Shown here in pieces: positions 47,339-56,018 of a stretch of 64,000 nt of DNA. The notes under the pieces were generated by a model that worked only from the letters and a program-made list of their open reading frames with translations, was not told where the DNA came from and ran no database searches. This DNA comes from an uncultured Pelagibacteraceae bacterium (GTDB lineage Bacteria > Pseudomonadota > Alphaproteobacteria > Pelagibacterales > AG-422-B15). Position numbers and translations under genes: made by a program. Where the stretch lies: the NCBI GenBank assembly GCA_902614655.1, contig CACMLX010000004.1:1-64000 (forward strand), in the 5' to 3' direction. How positions within the stretch are numbered: the first letter of the stretch is position 1; every line of letters starts with the position of its first letter.

Positions 47339-48748
47339 ATGGGTACTGCCAACGACGTACTAAAAAAATTTAAAAATGGTGAAGTCAAGTATCTCGATAT
47401 GAGATTTACTGATCCAAAAGGCAAACTTCAACATTTAACGATGGACGGTACAGCAGTAGACGATGATCTCCTAAACAGCGGAGTCTTCTTTGATGGATCC
47501 TCTATATCTGGCTGGAAAGCTATAAATGAATCAGACATGGTACTTAAGCCTGATCTGTCCACAACAGTGATGGATCCTTTTACTGCTCAACCAACTTTAA
47601 TTGTATTTTGCGATGTTCTTGATGCAGTGTCAAAGGAACCATATGAGAGAGATCCAAGAGGAACTGCAAGAAAAGCAGAAGAGTATGTCAAAGCAAGTGG
47701 AATTGGCGATACTATATATATGGGTCCAGAAGCAGAATTTTTTATATTTGATGATGTTAAGTTTCAAGTTGATATGAACAAATCAATGTTTGAAATTGAT
47801 AGTACTGAAGGTCCATATAATTCCGGACGCTCTTATGAAAGTGGCAACTTAGCACACAGACCAGGTGTTAAAGGTGGATATTTTCCTGTGCCACCCGTTG
47901 ATAGCGCTCAAGATATAAGAACAGAATTTCTTGAAGAATTAAAAAATTTAGGACTTAAGATGGAAAAACATCATCATGAAGTTGCTCCAAGTCAACATGA
48001 ATTAGGACTGAAGTTTGATACTTTACTTAAACAGGGCGATGCTATGCAGCTTTATAAGTATGGTGTACACATGGTCGCTAATGCATTTGGTAAAACTGCT
48101 ACATTCATGCCTAAACCAGTTAAAGGTGATAATGGAACTGGAATGCATACACACCAATCCATATGGAAAAGTGGCAAACCTCTATTTGCAGGAGATAAAT
48201 ATGCAGGCTTATCCGAGATGGCATTGCACTACATTGGTGGGATCATAAAACATGGAAGGGCACTCAACGCGTTTACGAATGCTAGCACAAACAGTTATAA
48301 GAGACTGATACCAGGGTTTGAGGCTCCTGTAATACTTGTATACTCAGCAAGAAACAGATCTGCCTCATGTCGGATACCTGTTTCAGATAATCCAAAAGGA
48401 AAAAGAGTTGAAGTAAGGTTTCCAGATCCCTCAGCAAATCCTTATTTGGCATTTTCAGCAATGCTAATGGCGGGGATGGACGGTATAAAAAATAAAATTG
48501 ATCCAGGAAATGCTGCTGATGAAGATCTTTATGAATTACCAGAGGCAGAGGTTAAAAAATTGCCAACTGTTTGTGGCTCTCTTAGAGAGGCACTTGAGGC
48601 GGTTGACGAAGATAGAGCTTTTTTAACTGAAGGTGGAGTTTTTACTGATGACCAAATTGATGCATATATAGACCTGAAAATGGAAGATGTATATGATCTA
48701 GAACATTCTCCTCATCCTATTGAATACAAAAACTATTTTAGTGTGTGA
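47339..48748 (+). CDS. glnA: Glutamine synthetase type I
   Basis: Dodecameric ammonium-assimilating enzyme, 469 residues. Visible motifs are FDGSSISGWKAINESDM (about 51-67), the metal-binding MGPEAEFFIFD, the ATP-region PKPVKGDNGTGMH and the glutamate-loop NRSASCRIP. Tyr398 in DLYELPEAE aligns with the adenylylated Tyr397 of E. coli, so GlnE-type regulation is possible. It lies 20 bp after glnII, with GGGG as ribosome site. Having GSI and GSII in one operon behind PII is unusual. Confidence 0.97.
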   Translation: MGTANDVLKKFKNGEVKYLDMRFTDPKGKLQHLTMDGTAVDDDLLNSGVFFDGSSISGWKAINESDMVLKPDLSTTVMDPFTAQPTLIVFCDVLDAVSKEPYERDPRGTARKAEEYVKASGIGDTIYMGPEAEFFIFDDVKFQVDMNKSMFEIDSTEGPYNSGRSYESGNLAHRPGVKGGYFPVPPVDSAQDIRTEFLEELKNLGLKMEKHHHEVAPSQHELGLKFDTLLKQGDAMQLYKYGVHMVANAFGKTATFMPKPVKGDNGTGMHTHQSIWKSGKPLFAGDKYAGLSEMALHYIGGIIKHGRALNAFTNASTNSYKRLIPGFEAPVILVYSARNRSASCRIPVSDNPKGKRVEVRFPDPSANPYLAFSAMLMAGMDGIKNKIDPGNAADEDLYELPEAEVKKLPTVCGSLREALEAVDEDRAFLTEGGVFTDDQIDAYIDLKMEDVYDLEHSPHPIEYKNYFSV

Positions 48749-48764
48749 CTATTAGTTGAATTCT

Positions 48765-48778
48765 AAAGGGTGACCTTT
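48765..48778 (+). terminator. Short hairpin after glnA
   Basis: AAAGG (48765-48769) and CCTTT (48774-48778) can form a 5-bp stem around a GTGA tetraloop, 17 bp after the glnA stop. The following T run is very short, so intrinsic termination would be weak. Listed because no other terminator separates glnA from the acyl-CoA dehydrogenase gene. Confidence 0.25.
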
Positions 48779-48804
48779 TCAAATAAAATGCTATATATAT
48801 TAAA

Positions 48805-49980
48805 ATGGAATTAACAACAGAACACGAAGAATTAAAGAGATCAGCTCTTAAATTCGTTGAAGATGAAATTAACCCTTATGTTGACGAGTGGGAAGAAAAT
48901 GAAATTTTTCCAGCTCATGAGCTATTCAAAAAATTAGGTGATCAAGGATTTCTTGGAGTAACTAAACCTGAAAAATACGGTGGATCTGGATTAGACTATT
49001 CATACGGAGCAGTTCTCAATGAGGCATTGGCGCATATTAAATGTGGCGGTGTTCCAATGGCTATTGGTGTACAAACAGATATGTCAACTCCGGCATTGGC
49101 GCGCTTCGGCAGTGAAGAGATATGCAATGAATTTTTAAAACCGTCTATTACTGGAGATCTTGTTTCTTGCCTTGGTGTTTCTGAACCAAGTGCTGGTTCT
49201 GATGTGGCTGCTATTAAAACTCATGCAGTTAAGGATGGTGATGATTATGTAATCAATGGATCAAAGATGTGGATTACAAATGGCACTCAAGCAGACTGGA
49301 TGTGTATGCTTGCAAATACTGAAACTGACAATAAGAATAAACATTTAAATAAATCTCTTATATGTGTGCCCCTCAAGGAAGATGGCAAAAGGGCAAAAGG
49401 TGTCACAATTAATCGTAAACTAAAAAAAATGGGTATGCATTCGTCTGATACTGCTGAAATATTTTTTGATGATGTAAGAGTGCCACAAAAAAATTTAGTT
49501 GGAGAAGAAGGTAAAGGCTTTATTTATCAAATGATGCAATTTCAAGAGGAAAGACTTTATGCAGCTATTGCTGGCTATACTGGCTGTGAATTAGCTATTA
49601 ATGAAACTATTAATTATACAAGACAAAGAAAAACATTTGGCAAGCCAATTCTAGATAATCAGATTGTTCATTATAAACTTTCTGAGCTTATGACGGAAGT
49701 TGAAGCTCTAAAGGCTCTTACATGGAAAGGAATTGAGATACATGTAAATGGTGGTGATTGTACAAAGCTAGCTTCAATGTCAAAGCTAAAGGCGACACGA
49801 CTTTCTAGAAAAGTTAATGATGAGTGCTTACAATATTGGGGTGGAATGGGTTATATGAATGAGTCACCTATTTCAAGAGCATATAGAGATGGACGTTTAG
49901 GTTCAATTGGCGGCGGATCAGATGAAGTAATGCTAGGCATTATTTCAAAATATCTCGACATTCTTCCAGGAAAAAATTAA
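48805..49980 (+). CDS. Acyl-CoA dehydrogenase family protein
   Basis: FAD-dependent alpha,beta-desaturation of an acyl-CoA, 391 residues. It has the substrate and flavin region LGVSEPSAGSDVAAIK (about 123-138), WITNGTQADW (156-165) and the C-terminal GSIGGGSDEVM. The catalytic base usual in medium-chain enzymes (the Glu of YEGT) is replaced by Gly here. A Glu at about 249 in MQFQEERLYAAIAG occupies the place used by isovaleryl-CoA dehydrogenase. This points to a branched-chain substrate, as in leucine (Liu) or acyclic terpene (Atu) pathways. It is convergent with a carboxyltransferase gene that fits the same pathways. Confidence 0.85.
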   Translation: MELTTEHEELKRSALKFVEDEINPYVDEWEENEIFPAHELFKKLGDQGFLGVTKPEKYGGSGLDYSYGAVLNEALAHIKCGGVPMAIGVQTDMSTPALARFGSEEICNEFLKPSITGDLVSCLGVSEPSAGSDVAAIKTHAVKDGDDYVINGSKMWITNGTQADWMCMLANTETDNKNKHLNKSLICVPLKEDGKRAKGVTINRKLKKMGMHSSDTAEIFFDDVRVPQKNLVGEEGKGFIYQMMQFQEERLYAAIAGYTGCELAINETINYTRQRKTFGKPILDNQIVHYKLSELMTEVEALKALTWKGIEIHVNGGDCTKLASMSKLKATRLSRKVNDECLQYWGGMGYMNESPISRAYRDGRLGSIGGGSDEVMLGIISKYLDILPGKN

Positions 49981-51618
49981 TTACATTCTTGCAACGCCGA
50001 AAGTGTTTGGCTTTAATTCTCTTTTATCGCCATCACTGATGATGTTTAAGCATTCACCTAAAATCTTTCTTGTATCTTTTGGATCAATTATTCCATCATC
50101 CCATAATCTCGCTGAGCAAAATATTGCTTCACCTTCCTCCCGGTACTGATCAATTATTTTCTGCTTCATACCTTCAAGCATTTCAAGGTTCTCTCCGTAA
50201 ATTTTTTTGGGGTCTTGACCTTTTCGTTCGGCACCTTCAAGAGCTACTTGAGCCATTGTTCTAGCAGCCTGTTCCCCTCCCATTACACTCATTTTTGCAT
50301 TTGGCCATGAGAACAAAAATCGAGGATCATAAGATCTTCCCGCCATTCCATATTCTCCCGCACCAAAAGAGGCTCCAATCCTAAGTGTTATTTTAGGAAC
50401 GGTGCAATTAGTAACCGCCTGTATCATCTTTGATCCGTGTCTTATCATTCCTTTTGCTTCCTCTTTAGTTCCCACCATAAAACCAGTTATATTTTGAAGA
50501 AAAATTAGCGGCGTATTTGATTGAGAACAAATTTGTATAAATTGAGTAGCTTTATTTGCACTCTCAGAAAATATCGGTCCATTGTTCCCTAAAATTCCAA
50601 CTTTATAACCTTGAATAGTTGCATGTCCTGTTATGAGGGTTTTACCCCAGCCTTCTTTAAACTCTAAAAAATCAGAACCATCAACAATTCTTGCAATCAC
50701 TTCCCGACAATCATACGGGGTTTTATAATCAACTGGAACAACTCCTGTTAACTCATCAGGTGAATAAACGGGCTCATCATACTCAGACTTTTGAGTAGAA
50801 ATAAAATCATTATTCCATCCAATATTCTTCATGACATCTCTTGCAATCTCGATTGCATGTGCATCATCGTTTGCCATATATTCAGCAAGTCCGGAAACTG
50901 CAAAATGTAAATCTGCTCCACCAATTTCTTCGTCAGTAGCAATCTCGCCAAGTGAAGCTCTTAATAAAGGAGGACCAGCTAAAAATATTTTTGATCTTTC
51001 TTTAACTACAATTATATAGTCTGATAAGCCTGTCTGGTAAGCGCCACCTGCAGTTGATGAACCGTGAACTACGCCAATAGTCGGAATTCCCATTGCTGAC
51101 ATTTTAGAAAGATTGGCAAAACTTCTACCGCCTTTAATAAACATATCGGTTTGTCTCAGTAGATTTGCACCAGCACTCTCTATTAACTGAATAAAAGGTA
51201 ATTTATTTTCAAAAATTATTTGAGCGCCTCTTAACGCCTTTTCAGTGCCCATCGCAGATGCACTTCCCCCTTTAATGCCCGCATCTGAAACACCAATCAT
51301 GCAACGAACGCCTGCAACATAACCGATGCCACTAATAGAGTTTCCCCATCCAATATTTTTATCGCCATCATCATCACCAATTTTGTATCCAGCAAGGGTG
51401 GATAACGGAAGCCAAAAACTACCTGGGTCTAATAGTCTTTTTAATCTTTCACGAGGCAGTAACTGTCCTCTTTTATCAAACTTAGCCTTAGACCTAGCGG
51501 AATTATCAGCTATTTTTTGTTCTAAAGTTCTAATCTCATCAATAAGTTTTTGATGGTCCTCTTGATTTTTTTTGAAGGACTCTGAATTAATCATTATTTT
51601 TGATTCAATAACTGGCAT
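49981..51618 (-). CDS. Acyl-CoA carboxylase carboxyltransferase subunit (MccB/AtuC-like)
   Basis: Beta subunit of a biotin-dependent acyl-CoA carboxylase, 545 residues with two crotonase-like halves. Motifs include LLPRERLKRLLDPGSF (about 53-68), the acyl-CoA pocket ESAGANLLRQTDMF, GGSASAMGTEKALRG and the second-half GASFGAGEYGMAGRSYDPRF. The pattern GGADLHFAVSGLAEYM resembles methylcrotonyl-CoA or geranyl-CoA carboxylases more than propionyl-CoA carboxylases. No biotin carboxylase (alpha) subunit is adjacent or anywhere in the window. The gene ends exactly where the acyl-CoA dehydrogenase ends, in convergent orientation. Confidence 0.87.
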   Translation of the reverse strand: MPVIESKIMINSESFKKNQEDHQKLIDEIRTLEQKIADNSARSKAKFDKRGQLLPRERLKRLLDPGSFWLPLSTLAGYKIGDDDGDKNIGWGNSISGIGYVAGVRCMIGVSDAGIKGGSASAMGTEKALRGAQIIFENKLPFIQLIESAGANLLRQTDMFIKGGRSFANLSKMSAMGIPTIGVVHGSSTAGGAYQTGLSDYIIVVKERSKIFLAGPPLLRASLGEIATDEEIGGADLHFAVSGLAEYMANDDAHAIEIARDVMKNIGWNNDFISTQKSEYDEPVYSPDELTGVVPVDYKTPYDCREVIARIVDGSDFLEFKEGWGKTLITGHATIQGYKVGILGNNGPIFSESANKATQFIQICSQSNTPLIFLQNITGFMVGTKEEAKGMIRHGSKMIQAVTNCTVPKITLRIGASFGAGEYGMAGRSYDPRFLFSWPNAKMSVMGGEQAARTMAQVALEGAERKGQDPKKIYGENLEMLEGMKQKIIDQYREEGEAIFCSARLWDDGIIDPKDTRKILGECLNIISDGDKRELKPNTFGVARM

Positions 51619-51702
51619 ACTAAAATCCTAATAAATTCATGTTGTTAGAGTAAATAAATATTACACAAAGTAAAGAATCTATTATTAGTTGTATTGTTTG
51701 TT

Positions 51703-53700
51703 ATGAGAAAGAAACCAAAGAGAAATAAATCAATAAAAAAGAAGAGTTCATCCAAAAAGACAATAAAAAATTCAAACTCATCTTACACCGCAAAAGATAT
51801 TGAAGTCCTTGAAGGCTTAGAGCCGGTTAGAAAGCGACCTGGAATGTACATTGGGGGCACAGATATTATGGCAATGCATCACCTTGTAAGCGAAGTACTT
51901 GATAACTCAATGGATGAAGTTGTTGCTGGTTTTGCAAATAAGGTGGAAATTAAGCTTATTTCTCAGGACACCATTGAAATCTCTGATAATGGGCGAGGTA
52001 TTCCTGTTGATAAGCATCCAAAATTTAAAATACCTGCAGTTGAAGTCATTATGACAACACTACATTCTGGGGGCAAGTTTTCAAAAAATAATTACAAAAC
52101 TTCTGGCGGTTTGCATGGTGTTGGAATTTCTGTAGTAAACGCGCTATCTAAAAAACTTACTCTTGAAATTGCAAGAGATAAAAAATATTTTGTACAAACT
52201 TATAGTCAAGGTTCTCCTAAAAATAAATTAAAAGCATCCGCAAAAGGTCCTCTTAAAAAGGGTACAAAAATAGTATTTTCACCAGACACAGAAATTTTTG
52301 GCAAAGAAATAGAATTTGATGCTTCAATTATATATAATATGGCAAAAGCTAAAGCCTATCTTATACCAGATGTTGAAATTCATTGGTCATGCAGTAAGGC
52401 AACCGCCAAAAAAAATATTCCATTATCAGATAAACTACATTTCTCCGATGGAATAAAAGATTATTTAAATAACCTTTGCACGCCCAATGACCCCATTTTT
52501 GAAGATCCATTTTATTTCAACACAGAGACAGATGTTGATAGCGGTAAAATTGAGGGAATTATAAATTGGTTTGATGCGATGGAACCTATAAATGAGTCTT
52601 ATTGTAACACTATTAAAACCCCACTGGGGGGTACTCATGAAAGTGGGTTCAAGTCAGGCATTTATAAGGCATTTAAAGACTTTTCAAAAATTAAATACGA
52701 AAAGAAATCATCTCAAATTAATCAAGAAGATCTCTTTGGTTCATCTGGATCAATCTTATCTGCTTTCATAGAAAACCCTGAGTTTCAAGGTCAGACAAAA
52801 GAAAAGTTATCAAGTATAGAGCCTGGTCGTAAGATTGAAATGAAAGCACGACAACTATTTGAACAATGGCTTGCAAAAAAAACTAGGTCGGCAGAAGAAT
52901 TATTTCAATATGCATTCAATCGATCACAGTTAAGACTGCAAAGCAAATCAAATCAAATCATAGAAAAAAATATAAAAAGAAAAAAAACAACCTTACCAGG
53001 TAAACTTGCTGATTGTTCAATTGATGGAAATAAAGGAACTGAAATTTTTCTTGTTGAAGGAGACTCGGCTGGTGGATCAGCAAAACAAGCTAGAGATCGC
53101 CAAACACAGGCCATATTGCCTTTAAGGGGTAAGATTTTAAATGTGATCAGCGCTGGAAGAGATAAAATAAATGCAAACCAGGAAATTACTGATTTAATAC
53201 AGGCTATTGGATGTAAGCGTGGAGATAAATTTAATAGCAAGGATATTAGATACGAAAAAATTATAATCATGACTGATGCCGATGTTGATGGAGCTCATAT
53301 ATCTACCTTATTAATGGCGTTTTTCTATAAAGAGTTTCCAAAGCTTATCGATGATGGACATCTATACCTATCTGTGCCTCCTTTATACAAGATATCTAAG
53401 GGTGCAAAAACATATTATGCTATAAATGATAAACACAAAGATGATATAATAAAAAAGGAATTTAAAAATTCAGACGTTACGATTAATAGGTTTAAAGGAT
53501 TGGGTGAAATGATGCCCGCTCAATTGAAAGAAACAACTATGTCACAAGAAAACAGAACCTTATTAAAAGTTCAAATAGCCTCAAAAGATAAAAAGAAAAC
53601 TCATAAATCTGTAGACTCACTTATGGGAAAGAAACCAGAGTTAAGATTCAAATTTATTACAGAAAAATCTAAAAATGTAATACTTTCAGAAATTATCTAA
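51703..53700 (+). CDS. parE: DNA topoisomerase IV subunit B
   Basis: ATPase subunit of the chromosome decatenase. The frame opens at a TTG at 51694, but I prefer the ATG at 51703, giving 665 residues. A lysine-rich N-terminal extension (about 1-30) precedes the GHKL ATPase domain with EVLEGLEPVRKRPGMYIGG, DNGRGIPVDKHPK and GLHGVGISVVNAL. The Toprim domain has EGDSAGGSAKQARDR and MTDADVDGAHI. KHPK and the short overall length indicate ParE over GyrB. parC is not in the window. It overlaps the convergent aldehyde dehydrogenase gene by 8 bp. Confidence 0.93.
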   Translation: MRKKPKRNKSIKKKSSSKKTIKNSNSSYTAKDIEVLEGLEPVRKRPGMYIGGTDIMAMHHLVSEVLDNSMDEVVAGFANKVEIKLISQDTIEISDNGRGIPVDKHPKFKIPAVEVIMTTLHSGGKFSKNNYKTSGGLHGVGISVVNALSKKLTLEIARDKKYFVQTYSQGSPKNKLKASAKGPLKKGTKIVFSPDTEIFGKEIEFDASIIYNMAKAKAYLIPDVEIHWSCSKATAKKNIPLSDKLHFSDGIKDYLNNLCTPNDPIFEDPFYFNTETDVDSGKIEGIINWFDAMEPINESYCNTIKTPLGGTHESGFKSGIYKAFKDFSKIKYEKKSSQINQEDLFGSSGSILSAFIENPEFQGQTKEKLSSIEPGRKIEMKARQLFEQWLAKKTRSAEELFQYAFNRSQLRLQSKSNQIIEKNIKRKKTTLPGKLADCSIDGNKGTEIFLVEGDSAGGSAKQARDRQTQAILPLRGKILNVISAGRDKINANQEITDLIQAIGCKRGDKFNSKDIRYEKIIIMTDADVDGAHISTLLMAFFYKEFPKLIDDGHLYLSVPPLYKISKGAKTYYAINDKHKDDIIKKEFKNSDVTINRFKGLGEMMPAQLKETTMSQENRTLLKVQIASKDKKKTHKSVDSLMGKKPELRFKFITEKSKNVILSEII

Positions 53701-55153
53701 TCATTCTAGTTATGTTTTTTTCTGTCTTCTCATCGTAAGGAGGGAAAATAAGTTTTGTGGCATCTAAAAGATTGGAGCCTTTGAAAAAAGATCTTTTATG
53801 ACTAAAGTTCTTAAATCCATCTTTTCCTCTATACGAACCCGAACCACTAGATCCAACCCCTCCAAAAGGGAGGTTGTATTGTGCTGTTTGAAATATTGTA
53901 TCATTTACCACTAATGAACCAGAAGATGTTTTATCAAGCAGAGTATTGATCTCATTTTCATCTGATCCAAAGTAATACATTGCAAGAGGTTTCTGCTTCT
54001 TATTGATGTATTCTACAGTTTCATTGAAATCTTTATAAGGTTTAATCGGCATTACAGGTCCAAAGATTTCATTTTTCATGATTTCCATATCGTCATTAAC
54101 ATTCAATACAAAAGTTGGCGGAATTTTGTGGTGTTCTTGCTGTGAAAAATCTTCATTCGCAGGATTAATTTCAATTATTTCAGCACCTTTAGATCTTGCG
54201 TCCTCAATATAACTCTTTACTCTTTCATAATGAGATTGGTGAACTAAAGAAGTGTAGTCGGGATTATTTTTAATTGTTGGAAATTTTTCTGATATGAAGT
54301 TTCTTGAGGTTTCAATAAATTGCTCTACTTTTTGCTCTGGTATAAAACTATAATCAGGTGAAACACAAATTTGGCCTCCGTTTAATAATTTACCAAAAAG
54401 AATTTTATTAACACTTTTATCAATGCTTGCTCCGTTACTCAAAATTGTTGGTGATTTACCCCCTAGTTCTAAAGTTAAAGGAACAAGATTTTTTGCTGCT
54501 TCGCTTGATACTTTTCGAGCTATATCTGTCGAACCAGTATATATTAAATGATCAAATGGCAACTTTGTAAAATCAATTGAAGTTTGCATTCCCCCATTTA
54601 CTACCACGACTTCACTTTCGTCAAATTTTTCACATATTAATTCTTCTAATAATCTACTCGTGGATGGAACAAATTCTGAAAGCTTAATCATGCCAGCATT
54701 ACCTGCTGAAAAAGCATCTACGAGAGGTCCTATACTTAGATTAACTGGAAAGTTCCATGGAGATATAATTCCAACTACCCCATAAGGCTGATAATGAACT
54801 TTAGCTTTAGCTCCTAGTAAGTTAAGTGGAAAATTTGCGCTTCTTTTTTCCGGACCTATCCAAGAAGATAAATTCTTATAAGAATGGTTTGCAAATGATA
54901 AAGTGCTTCTCACGTCTGCCATTAAGCTTAATTGTTTGTGTCTAGTTCCAAAATCACTTTGAATAGCGTCTCCAAGTGCATCTGCATTATTTTCGACTAT
55001 ATCAATTAGCTTTTTTAATCTCTCTTTTCTCTCAGTTAACTTAGGAATATTACCTTCAATATACCTGGTCTTTAATTTATTGAGCTTTACTGATAAGTCA
55101 TCATAAGAAATATCATCAAATATACTGTCAGTATTTATTCCACCTAAACCCAT
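53693..55153 (-). CDS. Aldehyde dehydrogenase (coniferyl aldehyde dehydrogenase-like)
   Basis: NAD(P)-dependent oxidation of an aldehyde to the acid, 486 residues. Catalytic Glu229 lies in TLELGGKSP, Cys263 in NGGQICVSPDYSF, and the cofactor loop is IYTGSTDIARKV. The N-terminal region ending in YQPYGVVGIISPWNFPVNL and the spacing around the Cys match the group that includes coniferyl and fatty aldehyde dehydrogenases. A C-terminal hydrophobic or basic end (LLDATKLIFPPYDEK) is typical of that group. The substrate is unknown. It is flanked by parE and an enoyl-CoA hydratase gene. Confidence 0.88.
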   Translation of the reverse strand: MGLGGINTDSIFDDISYDDLSVKLNKLKTRYIEGNIPKLTERKERLKKLIDIVENNADALGDAIQSDFGTRHKQLSLMADVRSTLSFANHSYKNLSSWIGPEKRSANFPLNLLGAKAKVHYQPYGVVGIISPWNFPVNLSIGPLVDAFSAGNAGMIKLSEFVPSTSRLLEELICEKFDESEVVVVNGGMQTSIDFTKLPFDHLIYTGSTDIARKVSSEAAKNLVPLTLELGGKSPTILSNGASIDKSVNKILFGKLLNGGQICVSPDYSFIPEQKVEQFIETSRNFISEKFPTIKNNPDYTSLVHQSHYERVKSYIEDARSKGAEIIEINPANEDFSQQEHHKIPPTFVLNVNDDMEIMKNEIFGPVMPIKPYKDFNETVEYINKKQKPLAMYYFGSDENEINTLLDKTSSGSLVVNDTIFQTAQYNLPFGGVGSSGSGSYRGKDGFKNFSHKRSFFKGSNLLDATKLIFPPYDEKTEKNITRMIR

Positions 55154-55232
55154 TTTCTCACCCTCATATATTGTTTAATGATTATAAAAATATACCTTTT
55201 TTATATATTTTAAAGGTATAATAATAGGAATT

Positions 55233-56018
55233 ATGTCAGAAGCAGTCAAATGTGAAATAACTGAAGATGTCGCAGTTTTAACGCTCAATGATCCAAGTAA
55301 ACTCAATGCGTTATCTAAAAAAATGATTTCTGAGCTACATGGATACATCAAAAAAATTATTAATGGCGAGTTAAAAGTGAGGTGTCTGGTTATTACTGGG
55401 GAAGGAAGAGGATTTTGCGCAGGAGCTAATTTAGTCGAGGGAGCAGGATTAGGTGCTGATGTTAATCCGGGCGAGGAATTAGAAAAAGTATATCATCCTT
55501 TCTTAATTGATTTAAAAAATATTCCTATTCCTCTAATTACCGCAGTTAACGGAGTAGCTGCAGGTGCAGGATGTTCTATAGGAGTATTTGGTGATTTAGT
55601 ATACGCATCAAAATCAGCATACTTCTACCAGGCATTTAAGTTCATAGGATTAGTACCTGACGCAAGTTCTACATATGTAATTCCCAGAAAAATTGGAATG
55701 GCGAAAGCAATGGAATTTTCATTAATAGGAGAAAAAGTGAGTGCTGAGAAAGCCCTTGAATGGGGACTTATAAATTATGTAGTAGATGACGATAAACTAA
55801 TGGATACAGCTATAGAAACTGCTAAAACTCTTGCCTCTGGACCAACAGTGGCCTTGAAATTAATTAAACAATTATATTGGGATACCTTTTCAAACAATTT
55901 TGAAGGTCAACTTTCTGCTGAAAGCTCAGCACAAACCATTGCTGGCAAAACTGAGGATAGTAAAATTGGAGTAATGTCGTTCATTCAAAAGAAAAAAGCT
56001 GAATTCAAAGGTAAGTAA
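55233..56018 (+). CDS. Enoyl-CoA hydratase/isomerase family protein
   Basis: Crotonase-fold enzyme of 261 residues, acting on an acyl-CoA thioester. Oxyanion-hole segments are GFCAGANL (60-67) and NGVAAGAGCSIG (106-117). The active-site region FIGLVPDASSTYVIPRKIG (about 137-155) resembles PaaG-type isomerases more than classical hydratases, since the usual second Glu is replaced by Asp-Ala-Ser. The specific reaction is uncertain. A GG-rich ribosome site (AGGAATT) precedes it. It converges with tgt with no spacer. Confidence 0.83.
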   Translation: MSEAVKCEITEDVAVLTLNDPSKLNALSKKMISELHGYIKKIINGELKVRCLVITGEGRGFCAGANLVEGAGLGADVNPGEELEKVYHPFLIDLKNIPIPLITAVNGVAAGAGCSIGVFGDLVYASKSAYFYQAFKFIGLVPDASSTYVIPRKIGMAKAMEFSLIGEKVSAEKALEWGLINYVVDDDKLMDTAIETAKTLASGPTVALKLIKQLYWDTFSNNFEGQLSAESSAQTIAGKTEDSKIGVMSFIQKKKAEFKGK

